Numbered from the stretch's first letter, positions 33,433-46,195 are shown. The stretch is DNA of 64,000 nucleotides from Kalmusia sp. IMI 367209 (GCA_027946365.1 JAPEUQ010000010.1:806001-870000), one strand, 5' to 3'. The notes: generated by a model not told the origin, from the sequence alone. Program-made: numbers and translations.

Positions 33433-34511
33433 CTAAAACGAAAGCACCCATAAATCCGTAAGTCGCTCGTTATTCTCACCTAGTCCACCGTGTACGACTA
33501 CACTGTCATTACCCTCCGCTGCCTTTACTACGTCGGCATCGAACCAACCACGCGGGTCTGGAACACCATCGCTGCCAGAAGGCTCCAGCTTAGTCCACCA
33601 ATTCTCCACGATGTCATAAACCCAGACGTCACTCAGCATCTTGCCGGCACCGGCGTGCCCAAGCGATGAGGGATCGCGCTCGCCGAACAGCGTGAGTAGC
33701 TTGTCCTTTTGCGCTATCCTAACGGGCAACAAGACGCAGACACTGCGCGGCTCAGGTCCGTTGTTTCCGTCCGCCTCGAACCTCTCGGTCGACCAGGTAT
33801 TAGAGGCAATGTCGTAGATGTCTATGCTGCCGCCTTGTTCCGTAGTACCATCGAAACCATTCATCCTATATATCTTTCCACCGCTGTATGCGATTGATGT
33901 GCCTCCGCGCTGCGGTGCCGGTGCATCCGCCAATTGTGTCCATGTCGCACTGTCAGCGTCGAACTTCCACAGGTCAGACAAACGACCTTTCGCGGGGCAA
34001 CCGGCGTGGATGAAGAAGGCGCTCTTGCCATCGCTCGTAGCGCAATGGTAGCTTCGAGCGGGCGGATAGGGATGTGAGGCATCGGTGGGCTTGATCAAGG
34101 ACCACGAAGCGTCCGCGGGGTCGAAGTTCCAGACAGCGCCGTGCTCTTCGACTGGCGCCATGTCGGTGCCTCCGCGCCCGCTGAATATATACATTTTGCC
34201 ATTGATCACGGCGGACGCGCTGCCTACGCGCGGGCTGGGGGCTACGCTGGCCAATTTCGTCTGGAGCTTGGATACATCTATGCTATGCGGTGAGCGGGGC
34301 AACCACTCAAGGTGAGCGCGAGCATACCAACCCCAAGGGTTAGAATATCGACCTGATTGTCTACAGGCTGGCGTGGCTGCACTTCGCCGCCGAAGATGTA
34401 AACGATGTTGTCGATGACTGAGAGAACTTGAGACGATCGGCGAAGACGTTCTGCAGCGTGCAAGCGCGACCAACTGCCGTTCATCTTCCAAATGGGCTTG
34501 CTGACGGGCAT
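33433..34511 (-). CDS. Kelch-repeat beta-propeller protein
   Basis: Exons 34511-34328 and 34277-33433 (50-nt intron) give 342 aa. Successive Kelch blades are visible: VIDNIVYIFGGE, SASAVINGKMYIFSGRGG, WNFDPADASWSLI, SYHCATSDGKSAFFIHAG, LWKFDADSATWTQL, TSIAYSGGKIYRMNGFDG, IDIYDIASNTWS, VWVYDIVENWWTKL and VVVHGGLGENNERLTDLWVLSF. About six blades account for the whole protein, with no extra catalytic domain. The length and repeat form resemble fungal Kelch/nitrile-specifier-like proteins; a scaffolding or binding role is likely, and the ligand cannot be read from sequence. The start MPVSKPIWKMNGSW is preferred because blade 1 begins immediately after. Confidence 0.87.
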
Positions 34512-35170
34512 GATGGGTAAGGACGGTTAGGGAGAGGAAGTGATGTTAGTGAGTAGATCAATTGTGCATTAATCTTTCTTGAATACCTCAATGGACTATT
34601 CGTTATGCGAATGCGGTCCGCTGTCCGCTGCGGATGCGAGTGATGCCGGTGACGCCATGGCTTCAACAGACGGCGCTAAGAGTCGCTTATCGCCTACTGG
34701 TTGTGTAGAATGAGAAGGGTAGAACTACAAGTGAACAGATGACTAGAGCAATAAGAACTACTTGACCCGTAAAGATGTCCAGAAGCAGCTCGGCTTGAGC
34801 GCTGAGAGACGCGTCTGCAAGCTCGTATTTCGGATTCATATTATACAGCTTTCAGTGCCGCCTGCCGGAAGCATACTTCTGATTGGGTGTTTTCATGCAG
34901 GATCTAACAAAAGGGTCTGTAGCTTTGCTTCTAGTGGAAGGTTTTACGCGGGAAATCGAATGACTAACCAGATGGCGATCATGAGACCAGTATATGCAGT
35001 TGGCATTCGAGGTATCGAAGATCGTCATACATCCTCACACCTGCGCCCTGCTGCTAGTCTTATCTTCCCACGGCCACTGTTCTTTGTTTTGACAGCGATA
35101 TAATGGCGACAGTCTGCATATATATGCCACAGCCCTTCAAGTAACAACTGCACGTCTGCGTAATCGAAAA
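34512..35170. other. Divergent intergenic region
   Basis: 659 bp between divergent genes. No coding sequence beyond short frames. Confidence 0.45.
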
Positions 35171-35974
35171 ATGACATCGCTTACATCTACACGACTCGAT
35201 CCTTTGGAGCTGCAGGCACCGGAGTACATTCTTACAGATGCGCAAACAGAAGAGCTGCCTGGCTACGAACCTGCACCGGAATATAATCGCGAACTCTATG
35301 AAGCGCCGCTCTACACATACCACCTGCGACAGCTCGACAAAAAATGCCTGATGATTGTGCCGTACGGTCCCTCGACCTCAGATTCGTACAAGATCACCTC
35401 GCGCGGGTCCCGCCTATTCTCGAAGAAGCCGGAGATGGACGTGCATCGCACGATCCGAGCCCAGGCCGACGACGAATATGTCGCTGGTATATGGTTCGAC
35501 GTAGACGGTCCTCTTCCTTGGTGTCCTCGAGCTCGATTCGTTCGCTACGACTTTGCGCAGGACGGCCAGACGTACAGGATGGAGTCGCGCAATTTCTCAG
35601 ATTGGTCGATATCGGTAGACGGGATTATATATACATGGATCCTGGAAGCCAAACCTTTTACGCTGACGCTGCGCGCGGATGGATCGCAAGATACGATTGC
35701 GCGTTTCCACTTCTCCATCTATGGACTCTCGGCCACGAGAGGCGCTGAAAGTGGCGATCTGACCATCTACCGGAACAGGCTGTCTGCGGACCGAGCTGGT
35801 GTGGAGAACATCTTGTGCAGCCTCGTCACCGCTTCGGAGCAGTTCAAGAAGATGGGGAGACTTTACAAGAATGAGCCGGGGGCCATGCCGGAGCGTGCGC
35901 CGTCCTCGCCCGAAGAACGCGTGCCTCTGCATCGGACGGCAATAGCGCCCTTTTGGAGTTCTGGGGAGTGCTGA
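35171..35974 (+). CDS. Hypothetical fungal protein, possible tubby/LURP-like beta fold
   Basis: Single exon, 267 aa, no signal peptide or membrane helix. Begins MTSLTSTRLDPLELQAPEYIL and contains the acidic, Pro-rich ELPGYEPAPEYNRELYEAPLYTYHLR seen in many dothideomycete cytosolic proteins. The centre alternates aromatic and charged residues as in beta strands (SYKITSRGSRLFSKKPEMDV, IWFDVDGPLPWCPRARFVRYDF, YRMESRNFSDWSISVDGIIYTW), reminiscent of a tubby/LURP or DUF6593-like barrel. The tail is predicted disordered. I do not recognise a precise family and assign no function. Confidence 0.65.
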   Translation: MTSLTSTRLDPLELQAPEYILTDAQTEELPGYEPAPEYNRELYEAPLYTYHLRQLDKKCLMIVPYGPSTSDSYKITSRGSRLFSKKPEMDVHRTIRAQADDEYVAGIWFDVDGPLPWCPRARFVRYDFAQDGQTYRMESRNFSDWSISVDGIIYTWILEAKPFTLTLRADGSQDTIARFHFSIYGLSATRGAESGDLTIYRNRLSADRAGVENILCSLVTASEQFKKMGRLYKNEPGAMPERAPSSPEERVPLHRTAIAPFWSSGEC

Positions 35975-37495
35975 TAGCTGGAGTTCAATCTTCCTTGACT
36001 TGCAATTCTCCGAGGATCGACGGCCGTTTTCGGTTCGTTGCGAGGGCGTTTCACAGTATCGATCTTTTGCAGTGTCGCCTGGAGGGACATGGGGATGTTG
36101 ATGACATAGAATGGAGTCTGGGGCAAGTTCAGATTAGGCCATGCATAGTTTGTGAATCAACAAAGTGAATGAAATGACACGTTCTGTTTCATGGCATGGC
36201 ATTCTTGAATGCCTATATCATGCCGCAAACGTCAGGTCATGCCTCGAGACGCTCGGCGAGACATGTCGTTGGTGCGGTGCATAGGGGTCGGACTCTAGGA
36301 AATTTTATATCGTCGTCATAGTGCGAACGGACGGCCAAATTTTCAATGACGGCGAAGGCTCGACTTCTTGTTGCGGAGGAGTGTCCCAGACGAGATGAAA
36401 ACCGCAACGACGCATGGAGGGGGCATGGAGCGCAGATGAGACGAGATGAAATCGATGGCCACCTGAGCGTCCATTGGACCTTGTCTGTCGGCGCAGCAGG
36501 GGGGCGGAGTAAGCGAGCCCAAGAAAGCACAAGCGGCCAAGCGAGTCGACGGCGTTCTCGACCGTCTGCGTTTCTTACAGCGCCGAAGGACATGGAAAGA
36601 GGCGTCTCCTATCCTGCTAGGGCCTCGGTCGTGACCGTCGCCGCCGCCTAGGTACGTGACGGTATGAACGGATTGCCTAGGGAACGTCATGTCGCGTCGA
36701 GTGTCTGTTGCGTGATGGTGGGCGCGAGGGATTGATTGGCGGGGGGCTTGAAGAGACAACGGCAGAGACATGCGATTCTGTGGAATAGCATGACAGGGCC
36801 ACCATGCGCGAAGCACGGGGCTAACTAGCGGGCAAGCCGGGAGGCGCTTCTCCTGGCCGCCAGCTGTGAGCAGCGAGGCCGCGTTGCTGTGAACGTCGGC
36901 TAGCCCCAAAGTGCTCTGGCCTGCACTGGCCTGCACTGGAGCCCCGTTTCGCCCGCAGCCGTCGTGCTGCTGCTTGCTGTTTCCTTCTCGGCATCCACTG
37001 CAGCGGTTTGGTGCGTGCGGATCGCTCGGTCTCGTGTCGTCCTCCGCCTCCACCTTCACCTCCACCTCCACCACCCGCAGAGCAGCCTGCTCGTCCTCTC
37101 CTTTCGCACTGCAATTCATGGCCTGAACACCATCTCGAGAACACCCTCGATCCACGCGGAGCCGCCTTGTGTCGGGCCGAACCACGCCCTCAGCGCGCCT
37201 GCACCTTTCCAACAACCCCCAGGCCGCGCTTCCTCCGAGCCCAGATCAGATCGCACGCCAGCATCTCTCTCCGCGATCGCCGCCTACCATTGGCAGGCTG
37301 TCTCGGAAACGATCCGCGAGGAATGACCTGACGCGCTCCGCAATTGCCTCGCAGTCGTCGTGGACGCTCCCTAAACAACTGGCCCGCATCACCTGCAGCC
37401 CTGCGGATCCATCGCCTGCCTCTCGAGTCGCTCGTTGCCATCACCAACTTCCGCGCTCCCGACAGACACACATCGACCCTCCAACGCGAGGAGTC
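35975..37495. other. Intergenic and likely 5' leader of the Sln1-type kinase gene
   Basis: 1.5 kb, C/T-rich towards the kinase. Overlapping frames on the minus strand (up to 290 codons) and plus strand lack domains. In-frame Met codons continue upstream of 37496 on the plus strand, but the sequence there is Arg/Pro-rich and not conserved-looking. Confidence 0.5.
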
Positions 37496-40400
37496 ATGGT
37501 CAAGATGCGGATACCCATTCGCGAGCAGCTCGGGTGTCTGGTGCTTCTGTCCTCGTTGATCGGCCTGGCCGTCATAGCCATTGCAACATGGATCACAAAT
37601 CACCACTTCGTGCTCGACATACGGTCCAGCGCACTCTCGCTCACGGCCTCGCTGAAGTCGGCACAGCTAACCTCTAACCTACTTGTCATGGAGACGACGG
37701 CTGGCCAGACCGCCTCCCGGCTGGCGATCCAGACCGCCCTGCAACGATTCAACAACAATGGTAACAACACAACGGAGAATTGGTCGCGGCCCAAAGACGA
37801 CTTCAGTGCTATCTTCACTGGGGAAGGAGACGCTCGTTTGGCAGTCCAGATCAGGCTATATGCACGGAACTCTTCCGACACGGTGCTCGTCGCTTGGACC
37901 AAGGACACGCTTCAAGGCTTGTCTCTACCCTACAATAAAGCAGATGGATCTCCTGCCCTCTTTGGCGACAACTCCTCTTTTATTCCCGACTTGTACCCCA
38001 AGTTCACGGCCTACAAGAAGAGTATTAACGAAACAATCGACCAATGGTCTGCTTCGTATAATGGGAGGGAGATAAACTCGACCAGCTCATTGATAAGCGG
38101 TCCTTATGCAGCCAATGATTCGCTCAGCCTCTTGTCCATGACCATGCCAATCATTAACAACACCTCGAGCATCGACACTCTCGGCTGGCTGACCATTGTC
38201 ATGGACGCGAATCTCATTCAGAAAGTCGTGAACTCTCTAGAGGGCTTGCAGGATAGTGGACTCACGATGGTATGTATTACGGACTCACCACTTATTGTGT
38301 ATCTATCCAAGGCCGAAGCTGATGTGATTCGTGATGTTTAGATACTGGGGCCAAACAACTCAACCAACAAATTTCCCAATGGCGTAACGTTTAATCCGGA
38401 TGCATCCGAAGACGAATCAGTCCGTTTCGTGCTGCCCCCGACATACAGGGGCGCCATGGAAAGACACGCACAAAATGATGAGGCCATGCCGAACGCACCT
38501 TTTAGTTGGAAAAAATTCCCTGCAGTTCGACAGGGATTTACTCAAAGAACAAATACAGCAAGCAACGCTGGAAGCGTAATATCTACTCACAACGAGATAG
38601 GCGACCATGTCGCTATCGGTTATGCAATAGTTCAAAATTCCATGGTAGACTGGATGGTTATGCTAGAGCAGTCGCATGGCGAAGTATGGGCACCTATCAA
38701 TCATCTACGCACAATAATATTAGCGTGTGTTTTCGGGACCATGGGCGCCCTACTGATTCTCGCTTTTCCGGTCGCCCACTATTCCAGTCGACCGATCCGG
38801 CGTTTACGGGATGCAACTAAAAGATCAGTCTCGCCACATGTCATCGATGAGTCCAGCTTGGGGTCAGAGATGGATGGACCTAATGATGACCGAGATGAAG
38901 CAACACTTGCTCGCAAAGAGGGTTGGATAGGACAGATTGTTCACTTTCGCCGGAATCAGAAAGCCAGCCGTGCCGAACGAAGGGAGGCCGAGAGGAGGCG
39001 ACAGTTCCGGATCCCAGCCAAGGTCAAAGATCGGAAACATTTCATACACGACGAGCTCACAGACCTAACGAAGACATTCAACGAGATGACCGACGAGCTG
39101 ATGATGCAATATGAGAGACTTGAAGAGAGGGTACAACAAAGGACTGCCGAATTGGAGCAAAGCAAGAAGGCTGCTGAAGCCGCAAACGAGAGCAAAACGT
39201 TGTTCATCGCCAACATTTCGCACGAGTTGAAGACTCCACTGAACGGGATTCTCGGCATGTGCGCCGTCTGCATGTCCGAGGATGACCCTATAAAATTGAA
39301 ACGATCACTAGGTATCATCTACAAGAGCGGCGATTTGCTACTCAATTTATTGACCGATCTCTTGACCTTCAGGTGAATTCCCCCTTCAACCGTCCACGCT
39401 CAACTTTTACTAACTATTTTAACAGCAAAAACCAAGTTGGCCAGCAAATAAGCTTGGATGAGAAGGAGTTTCGATTACGGGATATCAGTTCACAGGTTGT
39501 GGCCATTTTTGACAGGCAGGCAAAAGAGGGTGGCATCAACTTGAGTGTCAAGTTCGAAGGTCCCTATGATGCGAACGCGGACGAGAGCGGACGACCCATC
39601 GGGCGAGGAGACCTTGGGCCTTTTGGTCTCGGACGTCTAAAAGACATGATCCTATTCGGTGACCAACATCGAATCCTTCAGGTGGTCATCAACTTAGTTT
39701 CCAACTCCCTCAAGTTCACCCCCCAAGGAGGCTCAGTTACCATCTCTATCCGGTGTCTTGGAGAAGCTCACTTGTCAGATAGCAGAAAAGCTTCTTTCCA
39801 GTCAAGACACAGTTCAACGCGAGGCTCTAGGCGAGCTCGTGGTTCCGCTTCCGAGGTCGGATCTGTATCAGCATCAGTAGCGACCCAGGACCGGTATGAC
39901 ACGGCTAACGTCATCAATGCCCATGACAAGTCATTAGGGTACTCGCATTTGATGCAACAAGACCGAGCCGCAACCCCGCCTCCGGGAAGATGGTTATCGT
40001 TCGAGTTTGAGGTGGAAGACACTGGTCCTGGAATCCCCGACACCCTTCATGACAAAATATTCGAGCCGGTAAGATTTTATTCTGTAAAATCTAGGTTGGT
40101 AAAGGCTGACAGCAGTGCAGTTTGTCCAAGGAGACCTCGGTTTGAGCAAGAAGTACGGCGGCACGGGCTTGGGTCTCAGCATCTGCTCGCAGTTGGCTGG
40201 ATTGATGAAAGGCACCATCTCGCTTCAGAGTGAAGTTGGAAAGGGTAGTGTGTTTACAATGGCCATCCCTCTCAAGCACCTTATTACTCGCGCCGACAGC
40301 ACGGCGAGCTCGAGCAACGTCAATCTGGGGTCTCACAGTGCTCGTCAAAGCATAACTGGGGACGATCCAACCCAATTAAAAAATGACGATGCCCTTTCTG

Positions 40401-41261
40401 GAAGATCGGTGCAATCAGCTATAAGTACACCCCCTGGGGCAACGTCGGCACAGACTGGCGGACCAGTTGCTTTTGAGACCGACTCGAAGCCACGCTTAGT
40501 GGGCTTGAGCCAGCCATTCTTTGCATCAAACACTCCCTTGGAGTCGCCTAATTCACAGGCTGCTGCGATGCAGCGTGTAGAGGCGGAGGCGACCAAGAGG
40601 GGCGATAAGGTCAAGGTTCTCGTTGCAGAGGATAATAAGACTAACCAAGAGGTTGTTTTACGCATGCTCAAACTGGAAGACGTATACGACGTGACAGTAG
40701 CGAAAGACGGTCAGGAAGCACTGGACAAAGTCAAAGAAAGCATGGAGCGCCAGACTCCATACAATCTCATCTTCATGGATGTTCAGATGCCGAACCTAGA
40801 CGGCCTACAGTCCACTCGGTTAATACGACAATCTGGTTTTGAGGCCCCAATTGTAGCCTTGACTGCTGTAGGTACTGCCACGAACATCTTAGAAACATTT
40901 ACTGACTCTTCGATAGTACGCCGAGGAACAGAACGTCAAGGAGTGTCTGGACTCTGGCATGAACTATTTCTTGTCCAAGCCCATTCGCCGGCCAGCACTT
41001 AAACATGTGCTAAAAACCTACTGTCCCCCCATTCCAGAGGAAGACGGAGAAACGACTCCACCTCCGGTGGAGCTTTCAAAAGGAAAATCGAGCGCGAATG
41101 GGCGTGTGGCCCAACCCTCACATGCGAATTCTTCAACAACCAGCAGTGCGGCCAACCCGCTATTCGCCAATGTAGCCAATGCTACACACCAACAAAACTC
41201 CCCCGCGATTTCACCACTATCGCAGCCGGTGAAAGAGCCACCGTTGCCACCACCATCGTAA
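37496..41261 (+). CDS. SLN1: Sln1-type hybrid histidine kinase (osmosensor)
   Basis: Plasma-membrane sensor that signals through Ypd1 to Ssk1 and the Hog1 MAPK pathway. Five exons (37496-38269, 38342-39372, 39426-40068, 40121-40867, 40917-41261) give 1179 aa. TM1 is about residues 15-38; a long N-glycosylated extracellular sensor follows; TM2 is [22 protein letters not shown]-like segment ([13 protein letters not shown]), a coiled coil ([21 protein letters not shown]) and the HisKA domain follow, with phospho-acceptor His552 in [15 protein letters not shown]. HATPase motifs: [33 protein letters not shown]. The receiver domain has phospho-acceptor Asp1036 ([14 protein letters not shown]) and Lys1086 (FLSKPIRRP). 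The start at 37496 is chosen because [13 protein letters not shown] directly precedes TM1. Confidence 0.96.
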
Positions 41262-42161
41262 CGAAACCTCCAACCTTCTCTTTGAATTTCATGTTCTACA
41301 AAGCATTCGATGCAGCCTATACCCCCTCTTTCGGATCCCGTGCGAATATACCTCGGGCTGCGCACGGCTTTCTAATCTCAGACGACGCTTATCTATTGAC
41401 TTAATACTATTCTTCTTTCTTTTCTTATTGGCTCAATAGGTCCTCTAGCAAAGCATGGCGCTGGTGGATTCGGATTCACAAAAACGATGCACAGGCATAG
41501 GATCAGGCGTTTTTGTAGGATCACACTTGGGATAATTTTTGTTATTGGATTTGGAGGGTGGCTTCTTGTATGAGCGGTTTTCCTTGTGGAAGTAACATGC
41601 TGGAACAGGATCTGTATAGCGGAGAAGGTACAAGTGCAGTGCCTTTTGCTCGACAAAACGAAATCAAAGTCGATGAAATATTGATCTATGATCGTCCTTA
41701 TAGTGCGATGGCGTTGCTCGTACAATACTAGCTAAAATCTGTAATAGCGAAGTGGAGCCCACGGTCAAGCTGTGGGTACATCCTTGCTAAGTACGGGAGT
41801 CTGTGCGCGCCGGTTGGTTTCGCGCGGACACGAATGCTCGAGAGCATCCTCGTTGCTAGATTAAACTCCCAAAATATCATGGTGTTGCGAGGTGCGATTA
41901 TGTTGCAGCTCCTCTCTATAGCAGACGGGCATCGCTGGTGCAGAATGTGGTAGTCTCCCTGTAAGCAACCGCGACACAATCGCCCTTGCCTAAGCGTAAG
42001 GTCCAAGTGTCGTCACCACGCATGCACAGTCTTCATACCTCGCCCATCCCGATGCCCACTCCCTACAGCTCCAATACTCACTAAAAGGATATTGAATTGT
42101 ATGTTTCTTTGAGCAACTGCTCCTCTTGCTATCGACGCACTTAGCGTTCCTCGACTTGGCC
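41262..42161. other. Intergenic
   Basis: 900 bp between co-directional kinase and nonaspanin genes. No gene seen. Confidence 0.5.
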
Positions 42162-44339
42162 ATGCACGCGGACGTACGGCACGGCAGCGTTCTGTGCGCG
42201 CTTCTTGCGCTCACGAATGCCTTCTACATTCCTGGTATCATGAGCATGCCAAAATCCCAGTGTTTCTCACTAATATCTGCTAGGCGTCACATTCAAGTCG
42301 TACCAAGACGGCGAAACCATCCCTCTCCTCGTAAACAAAGTCTATTCGGATGAATCGGAACTCCAATATGACTACCTTTCGCTGCCGTTCGCATGTCCGC
42401 CGACAGGTCGCATAAAGGCGGGGCGATTCACAAAGCGGGGCAAGCATCTCGCTAAACCTAGGCGAGGTGCTACGTGGTGATCGGATAACGATATCCGACT
42501 ATGAGTTGGCCATGGGCAGGGACGAGGAAGCTCGCTATCTATGTACGAAAGAAGTAGATGCGGCAGGAATACAGAAGACGAGGCTTCTGATCCAAAATGA
42601 ATACCGCGCAGAGTGGATCGTGGACAATCTGCCAGGCGCCACCAGTTTCCAGACCACAGACAAGAGCCGCAAGTACTACGCCGCAGGTTTCAAGATCGGT
42701 GAGACGGTACACTCTGCTCAAGATGGCAAGCCCAAATTCGCCCTCTTCAATCATGTTACACTAGTCATTCGCTATCACCGCGCCCCCGGAAAGGACGGTG
42801 AGCGAGGAAAGAAGGTCATTGTGGGGTTTGAAGTGTTCCCGAAAAGCATCTCCGCCAACGGCCGTACCAAAGGACTACCGGCAAATATTCAAAACGCCCA
42901 AGACCCAATGCTTCTTACGCTGCCATCAAACGCAACAGATGCGCGGGATGCCCCTCAGGCAAGCTTACAGATCCCTTTCACTTATGCAGTCTATTTTCGC
43001 GAGGACGAAAAGCTCGAATGGAAGAACCGCTGGGATATGTACTTTGTCACTCAAGATGACAGCTCAAATGCTCACTGGCTCGCAATCGTTAACTCTCTTG
43101 TTATCGCTGGACTCCTTACCGCTGTTGTAGCTGTCATCTTGGCTCGTACCATAAGAGGGGACATAAAAGAATACCAAGGAGATGTCTACAAGCTTAGGTT
43201 AGCAAAGAAATCCTCAGCATCGAAGACGTCGAGGAATAGAGAGAAAAATCATGGTTTATTGGGTCCAGTCGAAGACCTAGAAGGCGAGGCCGACATTTCA
43301 GATGATGAAGATATGGAAGACACCACAGGGTGGAAACTGGTTCACGGAGATGTGTTTCGAAAACCCGCCTATGCTAGTTTCTTGTCGGCTCTTATCGGTT
43401 CAGGCATCCAGCTTCTTTTCGCCATCATTGGCATCCTTATTCTCTCCGCCGTTGGCGTCCTTAACCCCAGTTTTCGCGGCGGCTACGTCAGCGTTGGTGT
43501 AGGCCTCTGGCTCTTTGCTGGCCTTTTTTCAGGATACTTTTCTTCGCGTTTGTACAAGACGTTCGGTCTCCAGCAATGGAAACAGAATGTCTTTCGTACA
43601 GCCTCGCTCGTGCCTGGTCTTTTGTTCTCAACGACGTTTATCCTGAACCTATTTGTCTGGATCCAAGCTTCCAGTACTGCACTTCCGTTCACTACGCTCG
43701 TCGGTCTCATTGCTTTGTGGCTATTCATACAGCTTCCGCTCGTGTACATTGGCGCATGGTACGGAACGCGAGTCGGCGCATGGAGTCAGCCTATCAAGGC
43801 GAACACCGTTCCACGCCAAATTCCTTCACAGAGCTGGTACATGGGGAGCGTGCAAGTTGTCTTGCTTGCAGGCTTCGTTCCCTTCATGGTTGTCTTCATT
43901 GAACTGATGTTCGTTTTCAAGAGCCTATGGTTGGATAAGAGCGGTTACTACTATGTCTTCGGCTTCATGTCCGTTGTAGGCATCGTCTTATTTCTCACTG
44001 TTGTCGAAATCACGGTGGTAGCCACATACGTTCAGCTCTGCGCTGAGGTAAGTTTATGTCCCCTTCATTCTTCGCAGCCTATTCCTAATTTCCGGACAGA
44101 ACTACCACTGGTGGTGGCAATCCTTCCTCGTCGGTTCAAGCTCTGCGCTTTGGATCTTTGTCTATCTTGCTTACTACTTCTTCACTAAGCTGCATATCAC
44201 GGGCTTTGTGTCGTCAATGCTATTCTTCGCGTATGGGACGTTGGCGTGTGTGGTTTATGGGTTGTTGATGGGGACGGTGGGGTTTTTGGCCTCGTATGCA
44301 TTCGTGAGGAGGATTTATGGAGCGGTCAAAGTGGATTAG
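42162..44339 (+). CDS. Nonaspanin TM9 superfamily protein (Emp70/Tmn type)
   Basis: Endosome/Golgi nine-span protein involved in membrane sorting, adhesion and copper homeostasis in yeasts. Start 42162 gives a signal peptide (LCALLALTNAFYIPG). Seen: VTFKSYQDGETIPLLVNKVYS, YDYLSLPFACPPTG, GEVLRGDRITISDYEL, LTLVIRYH-like VTLVIRYHRAPGK, then nine helices including WLAIVNSLVIAGLLTAVVAVILA, GWKLVHGDVFRKP, SFLVGSSSALWIF and the C-terminal VRRIYGAVKVD. Exons 42162-42234, 42284-42406, 42462-44047 and 44100-44339 give 673 aa. The 55-nt intron at 42407-42461 (weak donor GTCGCA, good CTAAAC branch) removes the conserved SISLNL. Alternatively there is no intron, and one surplus base in GGCGGGGC near 42418-42424 breaks the frame between CPPTG and SGASISLNLGEVL (691 aa if corrected). 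Confidence 0.9.
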
Positions 44340-44695
44340 GGAAGGAAGACTGGGAGGGGCGGGGTGTAGGCAACAACCTATAGACATAAAGCTCGTCCGC
44401 AATTGGTCATGTTCATTGTAAATCTTGGGGATAGTTTGAGCCATGATGCGCACGCAGGTTCTTGTAAGCTAAATCCTTACACGACGAAAACTGAGGTATG
44501 ATGCCGACTAGTTAACGAGCGTTTCTTCTATGCCTATTCTTAAACTAACACTGCATGCGGCAGAAGCGATTAATAGTACACATGTGTTGAACATATGCAC
44601 CATCCGTCCCTTCAACCTACACACCTACGTATGAGCCCTACTCCTCCCTAAGTCCTGCTCATCCTCATCCTCTCTATGGTGCGATCTTTCTTGCA
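44340..44695. other. Convergent intergenic region
   Basis: 356 bp between the stop codons of the nonaspanin and the small secreted protein. No gene seen. Confidence 0.45.
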
Positions 44696-45099
44696 CTAGC
44701 AGAAAAACTGCCAAGAGCCCTTTGTCCCAATAAAGTCATGGCATCCCTTGGAAGCGGAACCGAACGATTGCGAGACGGTCTTGCAGTTGATATCACTGAA
44801 GAATTTGAGGCTGCACGGTTTGTCGAGCGTATAGCCGAGGGATGCACCTTGTTGAGTGTTGCCTTTGAACGTTGTCAGTTTGGTGTTTTACACCGGGTGC
44901 TGATTATGGGCGGGGATGAGGATGGGGGATTCAAGTTTGAAAAGTGGCAATAGAACGGAGACGCACAGTTCAAAGGCGTGTTGCCATTTTGCCCCTTGTT
45001 GCATGGCAAGCCGCAGTTCTTGCCATAGTAGTCGCAGACGGAGCTGGCGTTCGCGGTAGCCAGGAGGGCGACCATGGTGGTGAAAATGTAGAGCTGCAT
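44696..45099 (-). CDS. Small secreted 8-cysteine protein, effector candidate
   Basis: Exons 45099-44967 and 44862-44696, joined by a 104-nt GT-AG intron (donor GTGCGT, branch ACTGAC), encode exactly 99 aa. A signal peptide (MQLYIFTTMVALLATANA) is followed by a mature chain of about 80 residues with eight cysteines: SSVCDYYGKNCGLPC, PLNC, DKPC, DINC, SKGC and a terminal FFC. The second exon has no start codon of its own and lies outside the larger first-exon frame. Reading through the intron instead gives a 74-aa protein with six cysteines. A TATA-like sequence lies at about 45194-45205, near 95 bp upstream. Size, secretion signal and even cysteine number fit fungal apoplastic effectors or antimicrobial proteins; no family was recognised. 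Confidence 0.68.
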
Positions 45100-46195
45100 G
45101 ATGGATTGGGGCTGTTGAGGAAGCTTGTCGGTTTGATAGTTGTTGTTTGCAGTTGGTGTTGTTGATGCCATTTCAGCGGATATTGCGACGAGATTTATAT
45201 ATTTGGGTCGATGTCGTGGCCATACCATCTTTCAGCTGAGGATGTTGCGATTGAGGTTTCATGCTGCGAGGTCTGTTCGTTTGGAGGCGTATGGAGCGAG
45301 AGGTGCCGAAAATGGGACTGTATATGATCCATATTGGATGATCATTCATCTAATGATGAGCAGCTAAATGCTGTGCAACGGTCATTGGTGCGTCGTGTGC
45401 AATAGATCTGCTCTCCAGAAGGTACGACGTGAAGGCTGTACGTAATGTGTGACAGTGAATATGTCTGAGAGAGCATCCAACTGGGTCCGATCATCAGAAC
45501 AGACGATACAATATCTGCAATGGGAAAGGAGTGGAGTTAGGAGGCAGGCCAAAGTGAGATATGCAACATCAGCAGGGACCAGAGTTAAGAAGCCTCAGTA
45601 TCGTGGACCACCAGTAAGGGAATGGGAAAGTCGCACAGCAGTCGTTAGGCGATCAATTGATTGAGAAATGATTGATATTAGTTCGTAAAGGTCTTAGTCA
45701 AGTAAGCGCAGGACACAAGTAAGCATCTCAGCTTGGCGATCTTGCGAGCTGATATAGCAATAAATTGTCTAGTTCTTATATCTCATTTCTGAACTACACT
45801 GAATTTGGGGTTGCAACTGAGTATGTCACCTTCGAGATATAATCGACGCACATGCGATCCTGAGTGTACAGGACGCCTTTCCCTTAAAATGACCGTAACG
45901 CGGTAAACACATGTCTGATGAGCATCATATATAAAAAACAGTCATGTAACTTGTATACCTATAGGAAGCATGCGTACGAGTCTAAGATATCGAATCGTGA
46001 TAGATGTGAGGAGTGGGTGATCGATGGCTCGGAGGGGGTCGGATTTAACCTGCATGGTCTGAGCTCCGATCGCACGACCTATGACCGCATCGTGCCTACC
46101 AAGTCTTGGATCACTTTGCTTCACGTTCTTTGGCTAGCCACCCGTCATGTCCCAATGCACACTTCACTTGCTGATATATCACGACCGATAACATA
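45100..46195. other. Intergenic, 1.1 kb divergent promoter
   Basis: Promoter region for the small secreted protein (minus) and the conserved hypothetical gene (plus). Only short frames without family similarity. Confidence 0.45.

Noticed and set aside
36343..37215. 290-codon minus-strand frame upstream of the Sln1-type kinase
   Set aside because: Arg/Ser/Pro-rich, no domain, overlapped by several competing frames; likely the kinase leader region.
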